From contig QKWP01000598.1 in NCBI GenBank assembly GCA_003550325.1, positions 101,129 through 165,128 of the forward strand: DNA of 64,000 bases, in the 5' to 3' direction. Positions within the stretch are counted from its first letter, which is position 1. Each line of letters starts with the position of its first letter. The notes under the pieces were generated by a model. The model was not told the DNA's origin. It was given only the letters and a program-made list of their open reading frames with translations, and ran no database searches. Below, in pieces: positions 38,409 through 48,405 of this stretch. Made by a program: the position numbers and the translations under genes. The DNA comes from Gigaspora rosea (taxonomy: Eukaryota; Glomeromycota; Glomeromycetes; Diversisporales; Gigasporaceae).

Positions 38409-39678
38409 TCTTGATCATAGATTCGGAATGGTCTTGCCTGCTCAGGTGTTTGACCTAGTTTGCGATAATTTACTACAACATAATTTTGAACTGGAGAAGT
38501 GTGGTTGTCACTTGAATGTCTTAGACATTCTCCAGCAATTGTCATTAGATGAGCTGGATTTTTAGCTCCATGTACTACAGCAACGTAGACTGCCCCTATT
38601 TTACGTAAATGTTTAGGAATTAAATTATAGTCTTTTAAGAATCTATTGAACCATTTAACTCCTGGCTTACCTGGATCGCCCATTCGTCCAGATGATATAG
38701 CACACTGAATCCAAGTGAGTAGTTTTTTGGCTCGTTCTTCATTCTTTTCCATAGATCTAAATTTTCGAGGAGTATCTATCTGACCTCGATTCTTTGCATA
38801 ACCCGTCACTCTAGCATCTGTAATACGTAAAGATGTAAGTTCAGCAGGGCGTATACAAAGCATTATCATAACATCTGTGAGAGCTTGTAAATCGGGCGGG
38901 GTAGAAATATCATACTTATCTAATCTTTCCTTAACTGATTCTAATGTAAAGTGGTCTGGATAATCAATTCTCTCGAATGCCTCGACAAATTTACATCGAT
39001 CTCTCTGAATTTCATTGGCATCTTTTGTAATATCGGGGAATTTTGTGGCTTCGATAATTTCCGGTGAAGACTAAGATTTTTTAATTCTCTTCGGAGTCGA
39101 GAAAGACGTGATGAGCCAGCATTAGCATTTATTGCCGATAGGGCTAAGGCATAAGCTTCAGCTCTTACATCTCTAATACTAAGCTTGTTCTGTAAAAATC
39201 GATGCGCCATCTCTCTGATAGTTTCTTCCTCCATTCCTTTAGAGAGTTGATTGGTGATTACAATATTTACATTTTTATCTGAGGTAGTTACACTATGTCT
39301 ACTTTCGTTTTTCAGGATTGTGAATAAGGCATTTACTTGATCTTCACTAAACCCATATCTATTTTGCAAGATTTGTTTTGCTTTCTCTCTAACGATCTCT
39401 TCTTCTAAACTTTTTGGGGGCTTGGTTATTGCTATTCTACAATTACCTTCAACCAAATTTATAGTTTTATTTTTCCCACTTCTCTGATTAGGTATCAATA
39501 CACCTACCTGTTCACTGCTAAATTTAAAACCATCCCGAAGGCGTCTGCGAGCCTGATTCCGCTTTCTATCATCAGTAAGATTCTCGAGAAACTCTGAAGT
39601 ATATTGACCAAGTTCTGATATATCCATCATTGAGGTGAGTTTATATTTCTCAACGATTTTTGTTGCAATAGCTGACAT
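38405..39678 (-). pseudogene. Tyrosine-recombinase-like protein, frameshifted
   Basis: The N-terminal part (39678 to about 39070) is helical and basic (TDDRKRNQARRRLRDGFKFS). After a one-base frame change near 39065-39080 the frame reads SSPEIIEATKFPDITKDA and runs into the C-terminal part ending at 38405. This part has IMLCIRPAELTSLRITDA (box I arginine), then PKHLRKIGAVYVAVVHGAKN and ECLRHSSDNHTSPVQNYVVV followed by NYRKLG, which supplies His/Arg and a candidate nucleophilic tyrosine. I associate this pattern with Crypton-like or phage-type recombinases common in Rhizophagus. Total length about 420 residues. Together with the DDE integrase the element carries two recombination systems. Assignment is moderate; alignment would settle the catalytic residues. 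Confidence 0.6.
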
Positions 39679-40045
39679 TGTTAGATTTTATAGTAGGTCA
39701 AGTAGTTTATGAGCAATTCTTTAGATTATATACACTATAAAATTAATTTTTCAAATCGAAATTAATTACGCTTTTCCTCCCATGCTTGGAGGCACGAAGT
39801 GTCATTTCTCCCGAAATAAGCTCATGATTCGAAGAAGAGGTAAAACCTCGAATTTCCAATTCATCACCTAAAGGCTTGCAAGGTAATAGATAAATTTTTA
39901 GTATATATCATTTTGGGCGACACAAAAATCCCTTCTGTGATATAATATAGCCATGGGGTCAAATTTTTCCAATCGTGTTTTTTAAGCGACACAAAAACCC
40001 CCTTTGTAAGATATATCATGGATCCTCATCGAATAAATACTCATT
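39679..40045. other. Intergenic with imperfect direct repeat
   Basis: Two copies of gcgacacaaaaa(t/c)cccttc/ccccctttg followed by a gatata...catgg motif are at about 39915-39957 and 39989-40022. They lie between the recombinase start and the primase-helicase 3' end and may be regulatory. Confidence 0.5.
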
Positions 40046-43000
40046 TTAACAGATATCAAATAGGTTCTGAGTATCTTGTGAAATAGAATTGGGAGAGTTT
40101 TCTATTTCATCAGGTGAAAGTTTACTATATCCATAACGTATATCCTCTCCATTTTCATAAAAGGGACCTTCTCCCGTTTGGTATGGTGGCAACTTTGGGA
40201 CACTTTCATTATCAAATAGTCCAACTAAGCGGTAATACCTGCGATTATTATCTATAGCTTTATACTTTATCCCATAAGTTAAGAAGAGTGCTGAATTTAA
40301 TAAGCCTAGTTTTGCTCTAAGAGTTTTTAATCCAGATTTTTTAGCACGTCGGGATGAATCTGTATTATCAAAAACTCGTGCCATTTTAGGGACCAATTCT
40401 TGGAGATATTTTATGGATTCGGGTGATTCTAAACGTGCTTTAACAATATCAGCTTTATATCTATCTCGATCATCAATGTCTTTAATGGGTGTGCATAACT
40501 TTAGTAATTCCAGACAAATTCGATGCTTCTCAGCTTGGGTAACGGTTGTAAGTCTATCATTTCTATAATCTTCACAGATAATGGCCTCAACTGCTGTCTC
40601 ATTATTAGTGCCTGAGTCTCGTAGTTTCCGGAGGTTTCTGAACCATTTCATATGATCATATTTACCATAATCTGTAATAAATTCCTCTGTTAAAGATTCA
40701 GGTGACATCCCATAACAATCTGCAATATGATACCGGCTTAGCGCATACATTTCTTCTAAAGTCTTCTTTGGCTTGTTTTCTAGGTGTTCAGCCATCTCAT
40801 GATTGAGAATATTGGCGTTAGCAATGTCTGAAATTTCCTCTGCTTTAATAGCCGAAGAAGACCCCTTTACTATTTCAGTTAATGACACGGTATCATCTTT
40901 AGCTTTTGGAGTGGCATTTATTATAGAAACTACCATACCTGCCTTTTTAAGAAAATCTACCATTCTCCACCCAAATAAACGACGAGATCAGAATTTTTCC
41001 AACATATATGCCACCCATAATCGAATTGTTGGAATATCCTTATTTCGAATGATAGATTCTACATCTGGGAATATCCTCTATTCTGAAGCTCCGTAGGTAG
41101 AGATTCTCGTTTTGCTTTTAATAACCAATTAAATAACTCTTCTTCCGTAATAGGAAAATTAGATGCTCTTTGCTCAATATAACACACATAATCCTTGATA
41201 CATCTCATACGGAACAGCATTTGATTTGTTCCAGCATTTGTTTCGATATAGCTGTTGAAGAGACAGAATGCCCGCTCAAACTTGTGGTTAGTACAAGAAA
41301 CGCCTATTTTTAAAGTGCTAGTATATGCAACGAGGTCCACCTCTTTCCACGTTTCATCAACATTACCAAAATCTTTAGCTTTTTAAGCCGGATCAGACTT
41401 ACCATGATAATTTTTAATACGTAATTCGGGAAAATCAGTTCTAAGAGCATGAACAATTCCTTGTACATCCTTTCTGAGATGACAGATAAGAGATGCACTT
41501 TTTCGTTCATTTGGGGGTAATGAAGATATTTCCTTAGCCCATTTCCAGAGATCGGCTAATACAGTTTCTTTATTAGGAGCCAAGCGAAATGTTTTACCTT
41601 TCTGGGGTTGGTATGTGTTATGGATAACTGAAAATTGCTTACCCTTTCAGAGACTTTTAATCCAGTCTATATTAAGGTCTGTAAGATCATTATCCATAAC
41701 AATAATTTGCCTTGCCTCTTGAATTAATTTATATAAATCCTCTCTTGATTGCCCTGCTAAACGGGTATGGGCTTGAGCAATTATAGATACTATTTCATCA
41801 AGCCATAAATCATATGGTATCGGAGAACATTTACATTTTTTCTCGCATTTGCATTTATTAATAATACGATGTAAACTTTCTATCTGACATACTACTCTTT
41901 GATGGTCTAGGAGGTTAATATTACCATCGATATCAGTATACGATTTGAGGTTGAGCCTTGTTGTAACAGCACTAGAATAAGTGTGTCGTGTAGATAATAC
42001 AAGTAAGTTTACGCCATCAGGAATTGTAAGATGCTCTAAAGTATAAGTTTTTCCTGTCTCCCAAAGTGAGCCTACATATACATCACCTTCTTTAGGTAAA
42101 GGTTCTACATATTGCGACTCATATACTTCTGTTGCAGTAAGAGGAGATTCACATTTAACCCAACTCGGCATTTCTAAAAAGGGTTTCGGGAACTTTGGGC
42201 CTTTTATTTTGGAAGGGCTGGGGGTAGATGCGTTATTATTATTTTTTTGTTGGATTTTTTCTGCAATAGATAGGTCGTTAAAAATTTCTCCTCCTTCATC
42301 TTTATTTTGCTGGAAACATTTCACAATGAATGAGCAATTACCATATGCACGACCATACCACCTCTGATTCTTATCATGTGGACGTTTACATTTTGAACAT
42401 TCTAGATATGCTTTTCGGCTAAAGTATACGAAATATTGAGAATCTTTTTCTTCGATATTCCAACTTCCGAGATAATCAGAATATTTCTGCAGAACTTGAT
42501 TCGCGTATTTTTTTAGTGAATCGTGTCCCACTATTATTTTTTTCTGATTATTTATTTTTTCTACACTAAGTATGCGAGGTCTTACTTCGAATCCTGCACT
42601 AGCAGGTGGTTGTACTCTTGCGTGATTGAGTTCATCCCATCCATTATCTAGTGAGAATTGAAGTATGCGCTTCACACGGTCTTTTTTTGCAGAACCGATT
42701 AAGCGGAGACAGAAATTTCGACCAGGTAACCCTCTATCAATAAACTTACCATATTTTTCTCCCGTTAATCTGTATACTAATTCTGTAAATTCTTTGAGCT
42801 CCTGATAATCAACAAGAAGAGTTGGAGTGTATAGAAGGTGATAGCTGCATTTACTATCATCAGATGATGTCATAATTACCAATCCTTTAATAATTTCTTC
42901 CCAACTACAATCAAGAATTCGATACAATGCTCTTACAAATGAACAACAAATGTTGAAAAACACATTTTTAGTATTAACGTTTTCAGCTTCCATTTTTTCT

Positions 43001-43602
43001 TTAGATGCGTCAATATCAATTACTGGTCTTAGTGGGTTTTGGCCATTAATACATTCGTGAATTCCAGGTAATCCATACACTTCTGAGATATCATCTACAA
43101 TTGAGAATTTTTTGTATTCACCTTGTTCTACCTGTATAACTAATTTATCTGCTAACTCCTCCCGTGTATATGCATCGAGCAGACTAATTCCTTCTTTTGC
43201 TCCGTAATTAGGTAAGAGATAGTCCCATAAATGTATATCTTCTAGTGAACCTTTATTGTTCAGCATATCTCTGGTAGGTAAAGAAACGATTTCACGAATT
43301 TTATTCATCACATCTTTTTGTGTAAATTTATCATCAAATCTTTCTTGCCGTTTAGAATACATGGGGATCACTTGTTCTGTGGAATATGTCGTATTAGACA
43401 TTTGTTCTTCTACTTTAGGGGGTTGAGGTACTGGAGTCTCAATAGTATTGGTTTCATTATCTGATTCGTAATCGGAACCATAGTCACTGCAATTCTCTGA
43501 TCTATATTCGAATATATTATCACTAAAATTATCTGAATCGCTTGAATAGTCATCGGTTTTCCCGCCCCCGTACCGCGTTTGCTGTGCGCTTTGTTTACTC
43601 AT
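40046..43602 (-). pseudogene. Primase / origin-binding helicase, broken by stops and a frameshift
   Basis: The gene starts in the right TIR with MSKQSAQQTRYGGG, the same 14 residues as PolB. It has an archaeo-eukaryotic primase-like domain (RPVIDIDASKEK, about residue 195; GRNFCLRLIGSAKK, about 305), a zinc site (LECSKCKRPH), and a helicase domain with SLWETGKT (about 505, where SPMGTGKT-like is usual) and DLWLDEIVSI (about 600). The C-terminal part (40963-40046) has EMYALSRYHIADCYGMSPES. This fits herpes-type origin-binding protein/primase fusions of large DNA viruses. Damage: in-frame TGA 41647-41649, TAA 41383-41385, a frame change near 41065, and TGA 40988-40990. Full length would be about 1180 residues. 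Two TGA stops could be CGA-to-TGA. Confidence 0.75.
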
Positions 43603-43727
43603 TTTTGGTATTTTGTTTTTTTATGCTATAATAAATTTGGTGATATATTATTCGCAAGAAAAAAGTTTAAAATGAAAATTAATTCCAGAGTATAATTATC
43701 AATATCTTTATCAACTAGTATATAGAT
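43603..43727. promoter_or_regulatory. Bidirectional promoter region within right TIR
   Basis: The same 125-bp sequence as 10931-11055, inverted. It lies between the primase-helicase start (43602, minus) and the second copy of the 78-residue gene (43728, plus). Confidence 0.55.
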
Positions 43728-43964
43728 ATGGCTTTTTATCGTTGCCCCTATATTCTTAGGACTGGAGAAGTTTGTAATCGAGGATGCTATCGGCCTGAGG
43801 GGTGTAAAGTTCATTGGGATGCTCCCACATGTATACCTTGCAAAGAATGTGGTAAGTTAACATTTTCTTCTTACGACTATTGTGATATCCATGCTAAAAA
43901 ATATCGGGCAAGGTCAGGATATTATAAGAAAAAGCTCAAGAAGCTTGGCCAGATACAAGTGTAG
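43728..43964 (+). CDS. 78-residue zinc-binding protein, right TIR copy
   Basis: Second copy of the TIR zinc protein (see 10694-10930). One residue differs: Cys here for Arg in the left copy (DAPTCIPCKEC against DAPTRIPCKEC), a CGT/TGT change that could be CpG deamination. The reading frame is intact in both copies, which suggests recent function or recent TIR homogenisation. Confidence 0.7.
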   Translation: MAFYRCPYILRTGEVCNRGCYRPEGCKVHWDAPTCIPCKECGKLTFSSYDYCDIHAKKYRARSGYYKKKLKKLGQIQV

Positions 43965-43984
43965 TGAACACAATTTAAAAAATA

Positions 43985-44425
43985 TATATCAAGGTGAAGC
44001 TAACTGCGTAATATATATATAATAATTCTGGCAGAAGGCTTCACTTTTTGATAGCATGTTTTCGGGTATGCTTTGGATATATAGTAAGGTGAAGCTAACT
44101 GCGTAATATATATATAATAATTCTGGCAGAAGGCTTCACTTTTTGATAGCATATTTTTGATATGTTCTCGAGGTATATGATTGATGATATGTTTTTGGAT
44201 AGATCAAGGTGAAGCTAACTGCATAATATATATATAAGAAAAATAGCAGAAGGCTTCACTTTTTAATAATATGTTTTTGGATATGTTTTCGGGGTAGGAA
44301 ACTTCAGATTTTGGATAGATCAAGGTGAAGCTAACTGCGTAATATATATATAAGAAAAATAGCAGAAGGCTTCACTTTTTAATAATATGTTTTTGGATAT
44401 GTTTTCGGGGTAGGAAACTTCAGAT
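43985..44425. repeat. Four tandem hairpin units in right TIR
   Basis: Copies of the GTGAAGC ... GGCTTCAC hairpin unit begin near 43993, 44089, 44205 and 44320. The last two are almost identical over 115 bp (aagaaaaatagcagaaggc ... ggggtaggaaacttcag), a recent local duplication absent from the left TIR. Confidence 0.88.
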
Positions 44426-44860
44426 TTATTCATAGTTATACACACACCTTCTTACATATATCATGAATGAAATCGAGTTAGATAACATGTTTTTAACATA
44501 GGCGAAATCGGGGTATAGTTCTAATGCTAACTAGTATCAAAAATTCTGGCAATCGAAATCGGCATACATATTTGGTAGCAATAATCGATAGCATAACTAG
44601 ATAGCGTGTATATAGCAAGTGTGACGACGAACTCGTGAACCAATTGTCACTCGAATGACGATGCAAGTGTGAATTGTTCGTCACTCAAATGATGGAGCGA
44701 ATATTAGCTTGTCAGTATATCTCTGACGACGCAAACACGAATCATTCGTCATCGAATGATGGAGCGAATACTAATATATCTCTGATGACGCAAACACGAA
44801 TCAGTCGTCATTCGAATAACAACAGACATATGATCCCGTCGTCAGACATAACCTAGATTA

Positions 44861-44892
44861 AGTGGAAATAACATAATTATGTTATTTCCACT
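44861..44892. repeat. Terminal 32-bp perfect palindrome, right tip
   Basis: Same palindrome as 9881-9912, directly followed by the target duplication ACCCC. Confidence 0.95.
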
Positions 44893-46179
44893 ACCCCAAC
44901 TAACAGCAAAAACGATGAATCCAACAATAAAAATGCTGTACTATGGCGACCACCAACAATAACACGAAATCAACAATGCTAAGTTTTCCACACTCCAATA
45001 ACGGCGGCGATAGCTACGAAAGTAATTCACCATCTAATAACGCTGATACCACAATTAAAGCGTTTTTATCACTCCAAGAACGATGATGCCAACGACGAAA
45101 GCATTATGTAATGGCATCAAAAAGGTGTTAGTAAAAGCAAAACAATCAAAATAAAAACAAAAGAAGAAAACATACGAACCTAGCATATCCAAAGAACGGC
45201 GAAGAATGGTGGCCACAAAACAGTTCTCAAGACCGACCTAACAAAAAAATGAAAAGCGTTAGTAATGCATTCACAAGACAAAAGCAACAACGAAAAAAAT
45301 AAAACCATACGTCCCGGACTTGCAAGACATGCATCCTAAGAAAGTTCAAAAACACCCTAAAGGACCTAGAAACAAGAAAAAAAAAAGCGTTAGTAACACG
45401 TTCAGAAGCAAGAAAAAAAACAAGAACAACGTATCTACAAAATCATACTCTCCAGAATTTTCAAACAAACGCCTAACAGGTTCCAAGAAGCCTAGCAATC
45501 CTTAAAAAAAAAGAAACAAGTGTTAGTAACACATTCACGAATCAAAAAAGCAAGACAAAAAAATTAAAGCATACGCCCCAAATACCAAGACAATTGCCCA
45601 CAATTTTCATGAACGTCCTAGAAAAAAAAAGAACTGTCAGTATGTATTCATGAACAAGAAATCAAGAACAATACTCTAACCTCCTACCTTGTCATTAGCC
45701 AACATTGTCGTGAAATGACGCGCCAGCAACAAAACTAGGAGTAAGGCTATCATTGCCAACATACAAGAAACGACACCTAAACGACGTACTCGATAAAGAC
45801 ACAAATTCCCACCAACAGCCAACAACAATGGCGACACACAATTCGCCAAGACACCAATAACGAAACGAAACTATGGCACCAATTCCAAACGACGGCTCCG
45901 GTAACGACGACGACACCAACTCAAGTGAAGTGTCACAAAAAAAAAAAATATTAATAACTAAACGCGTTGAAACAAAAAAATTAAAAAAAATTTAACTGAT
46001 TCAATCGGTTGATAATCACTATTTATACCCCGTGATTAGGGGTGCATCACGGTGCATGGTGCACCAAATTAAAATTTCCTTAAAAATTTTATATATATAA
46101 TATATATATAAAATAAAATTTTAATTTTTTAAAAAAAGGCACCCGGCCGGGTTACGAGAAACAATTATATTTGTTTGCA
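44893..46179. other. Body of the hAT element, repetitive and non-coding
   Basis: A/C-rich DNA without a transposase. From about 45120 to 45700 a degenerate unit of roughly 110-150 bp repeats: g(c/t)gttagtaa(c/t)(a/g)c(a/g)ttcac, an aag/caa-rich block, catacg(t/c)ccc, then an aaaaaaaag run. Similar blocks occur at 6310-6960. An A-rich tract is at about 45930-45990. Confidence 0.5.
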
Positions 46180-46415
46180 CGGTCTAACTAATCGATTATG
46201 ATTTTTTGCCCGATTCGTAACACTAATCCGAATACTAGTATAAATATTCGAACTTCAAACTAGTTTGACAAACTTCGGACCGAACCGAACCGAACTCTTA
46301 ACTGAGTTTGAGTCTGGTTCGAAGTTTGAAACTAGCAAAATTTAGAGTTCGAGTTCGGTTCGATCCCGGATCGGATCCGAACCGGACCAAACCCGAACCG
46401 AACATAGGAGCACTA
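46180..46415. repeat. hAT element right inverted terminal region
   Basis: Imperfect inverted counterpart of 9302-9506, ending in cataggagcacta and followed by the 8-bp duplication GCTTTAAC. Confidence 0.7.
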
Positions 46416-46423
46416 GCTTTAAC

Positions 46424-46580
46424 TTCGATATTCTCAGCCTCAACCCCAGCATACTTCTTATTAAGTTCAGTAATCTCTACAATAAGCTTGGAATTCTGTT
46501 CTTCTAGCAAATTAATTTTGGATTGTGTATTTGCTATTGTTCCATATAAGAATTATTTATTTAAATTTTCGAGTTAAAAC
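46424..46580 (-). pseudogene. Coiled-coil gene, N-terminal fragment upstream of the hAT insertion
   Basis: Minus-strand reading gives SKINLLEEQNSKLIVEITEL, then NKKYAGVEAENIEVKA, a heptad coiled coil. It stops at the hAT insertion and resumes at 9293 with ENMKLRWFIKENTDLK. The internal paralogue (29573-31261) reads the same kind of AEVKAENTRLK sequence at this point. A clear start codon is not preserved. Confidence 0.6.
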
Positions 46581-46800
46581 AAAAATCAAATTGGCAAGTA
46601 ATTTCGCAGACCTCGGGTCGTTCAAATTTCACAGACCTCAACTCGTTTAAGTTTACCAAGAAAATTCCCGATCATATGCAAGTTAATAACATTCAATAAA
46701 ATAAATTCATGAAATACACATGCAAAAGTAAACTGATTATGTATGCGAAATCGGCCACCAGGTCCAGTTTTATTAATATAAAAAATCGAGATATAAACTA
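46581..46800. other. Spacer, no gene seen
   Basis: Short A/T-rich spacer with a direct word pair (cagacctcgggtcgttcaaat and cagacctcaactcgtttaag types) near 46600-46650. No ORF. Confidence 0.35.
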
Positions 46801-48232
46801 TTAGTTTTTGGATTTTTTAAACTGTTTAGTTTTCCTTTTCTTTGGTACATGCATTGATGTCGATCGTGTTGGGGAACCAACTGTTGGTGTCAAAGGTTGT
46901 GATGGGGAACCAGCTGTTGGTGTCGAAGTTTGTGGTGATGCTGACATATCCATTGACATCATTTCTGCTGAATCATCAGTGTTATATAATACATTTCGCA
47001 GGGTGCATGCAATTGCTGTTCTAAAACTTAACAATGCATGAATAACGTCTTTAGGTTCGATAGACGGGAGATATAAGGGTAATTTTGCCCGATTGAGCTC
47101 CTATATATACTCCCTTCTCTGTGTACGCTTTGAATTTCTAACGCACTTCCAGCCACATTCATGGTAAATATCGTCAGCATATTTTTTATCGCTGTTCCTC
47201 TAAAGAACCTATCATTTTTGGCCAACCATGTTTCGTTATTGAATCTTTTGCGAGCCTGTTGAGTTTATTGTGGTCTCGAAGTTGTTTGTCGAGAGAAGAA
47301 TTAGGTCTACCAGTTTCAAGGTATCCAATCTCAATAGACTTATTTTTTATTTCAGCAACGACCATGTAATCAGGTCGATGAGCGCTTTTCAAAGATCCTT
47401 TTCGCTCATGCTCGTTTGTTCTCCTCTTAATTCAAAAAAGTTAGTATTTCCAAACTCATACATAATATAACAAATATAAAACTAAATATTACCATATCCC
47501 CCATATATTAGTGTTCACAGGCAAATCGCTCATTACGATATTTACCAACGGCGCTAAAATCTCACACACATACGACCCTTCATTTATAATGGGTTTTTTA
47601 GAGTTGCCATACGACTTCCATTTCGGCGATCTCCATACCCAACTCAACGATGCTAGCATTTGATTTGTTATTATTTGTAATTTCTCTGGACCATCTAAAA
47701 ATTCACCAAACCTCGCATTGCCAGAAAAAACAGGGACATTTTCAGAAAAATTCTTTTTCTTCTCTAACAAAATCCTCACAGATAATCTTTAATGTTTTAT
47801 TTTCTGGAATTGAGAATTTATCAGATATTGAATTAAAACATTTACGGGCATTTGGAGATATTTTTGTGAAAGGGACTGAGCTAATATCTAATATCCCGGA
47901 ACTGATCTTCCACCTCTTTCCACATCATTTTCTCATTTTCCAAAGACGATAAAGCAAGCTAAAAATTTTTATTAGAATAGCGTAAAAAAGAATAGAATCA
48001 TGCTATATTTTCTGCTTAAATACTTACTTTATGTACTTCATTCTTTAGCGTCTTGAAATTCTTAGACGCATTAACAATCCATGGTTCTTCAACATTCTAT
48101 AGTCGTAATTTTAATTAATTATTATTTTGTTTTATTTTTTATAAATACTGTAGCAGTATTATTATTAAGAGCATACCAAAGCTTTCAACTCCAACGAAGC
48201 ATGAACATATTCAAATGCTTCCTCTACCTGGT
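46801..48232 (-). pseudogene. Multi-exon nuclease-fold-like gene, decayed
   Basis: Minus-strand exon-like pieces appear in order: VEEAFEYVHASLELKAL (about 48180-48230), VEEPWIVNASKNFKTLKNEV (about 48047-48105), LSSLENEKMMWKEVEDQF (about 47900-47955), 47779-47489, then RPDYMVVAEIKNKSIEIGYL (47392-47186), 47225-47028 and the Ser/Pro/Thr-rich tail 47034-46801. The RPD-strand-Lys segment and the following VAGSALEIQSVHREGSIYRS block parallel the nine-exon gene at 31764-34141 (SKTRPDL..., NSMESFFMDLKCDGLYRS). Frameshifts lie between most pieces and stops occur near 47815-47850, so it is a pseudogene. The family may have a PD-(D/E)XK nuclease fold; this is a weak assignment. Confidence 0.5.
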
Positions 48233-48405
48233 GTTAAAAATAAAATAATACAACTAATTAACTAGATAAAAAAAATAATAATATTCATTGCTTATTTATG
48301 TATACGCGTGATCAGATTGGTTTTCTTTTTTCATATAAATTTCAAGAATGGCCGGCCACTAATATATACGTAACCTTAGCATAATCCATATATATATTCG
48401 CCCCA

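Larger units (their letters stand above)
9881..44892. mobile_element. 35-kb Polinton-like / DNA-virus-like element with long TIRs
   Basis: The element is bounded by inverted repeats of 1216 bp (left) and 1331 bp (right) whose tips are the same 32-bp palindrome. It is flanked by ACCCC on both sides (9876-9880 and 44893-44897; ACCCCA if the first A is counted as target). Its ends are AG...CT. It encodes PolB, primase-helicase, rve integrase, packaging-type ATPase, tyrosine-recombinase-like protein, Gag with zinc knuckle, aspartic protease, nuclease-like and coiled-coil membrane proteins, and host-style spliced genes. Polintons share TIRs, PolB, rve integrase, ATPase and protease, but are usually about 15-20 kb with a protein-primed PolB. 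This element is larger and its PolB and helicase look like those of large DNA viruses. Several core genes are broken. Confidence 0.88.
43562..44892. repeat. Right terminal inverted repeat (1331 bp)
   Basis: Inverted copy of 9881-11096 with one extra 115-bp repeat unit (about 44295-44410). Compared with the left copy, several sites read TG or CA where the left reads CG (for example gcaagtg...gatgcaa against cgtcgtc words), indicating CpG decay after duplication. Identity ends inside codon 14 of the helicase ORF. Confidence 0.93.
9302..46415. mobile_element. hAT-type element interrupting the coiled-coil gene, itself hosting the 35-kb element
   Basis: The left end reads TAGGGCTCCTATCGGATCGG and the right end, reversed, reads TAGTGCTCCTATGTTCGG. 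The 8 bp outside each end are identical: GCTTTAAC at 9294-9301 and 46416-46423. Eight-base duplications with TAG-type ends are the hAT pattern. Without the 35-kb insertion the element would be about 2.1 kb. No transposase was recognised in it, so it was probably non-autonomous. Its ends are rich in ggttcgg/gaaccg words. The insertion splits a coiled-coil gene running on the minus strand. Confidence 0.82.

Noticed and set aside
44493-44684. 63-codon ORFs in the subterminal TIR repeats (also 10090-10281)
   Set aside because: They run through CGTC-rich tandem repeats, lack motifs and differ in sequence only as the repeats do; coding is not supported.
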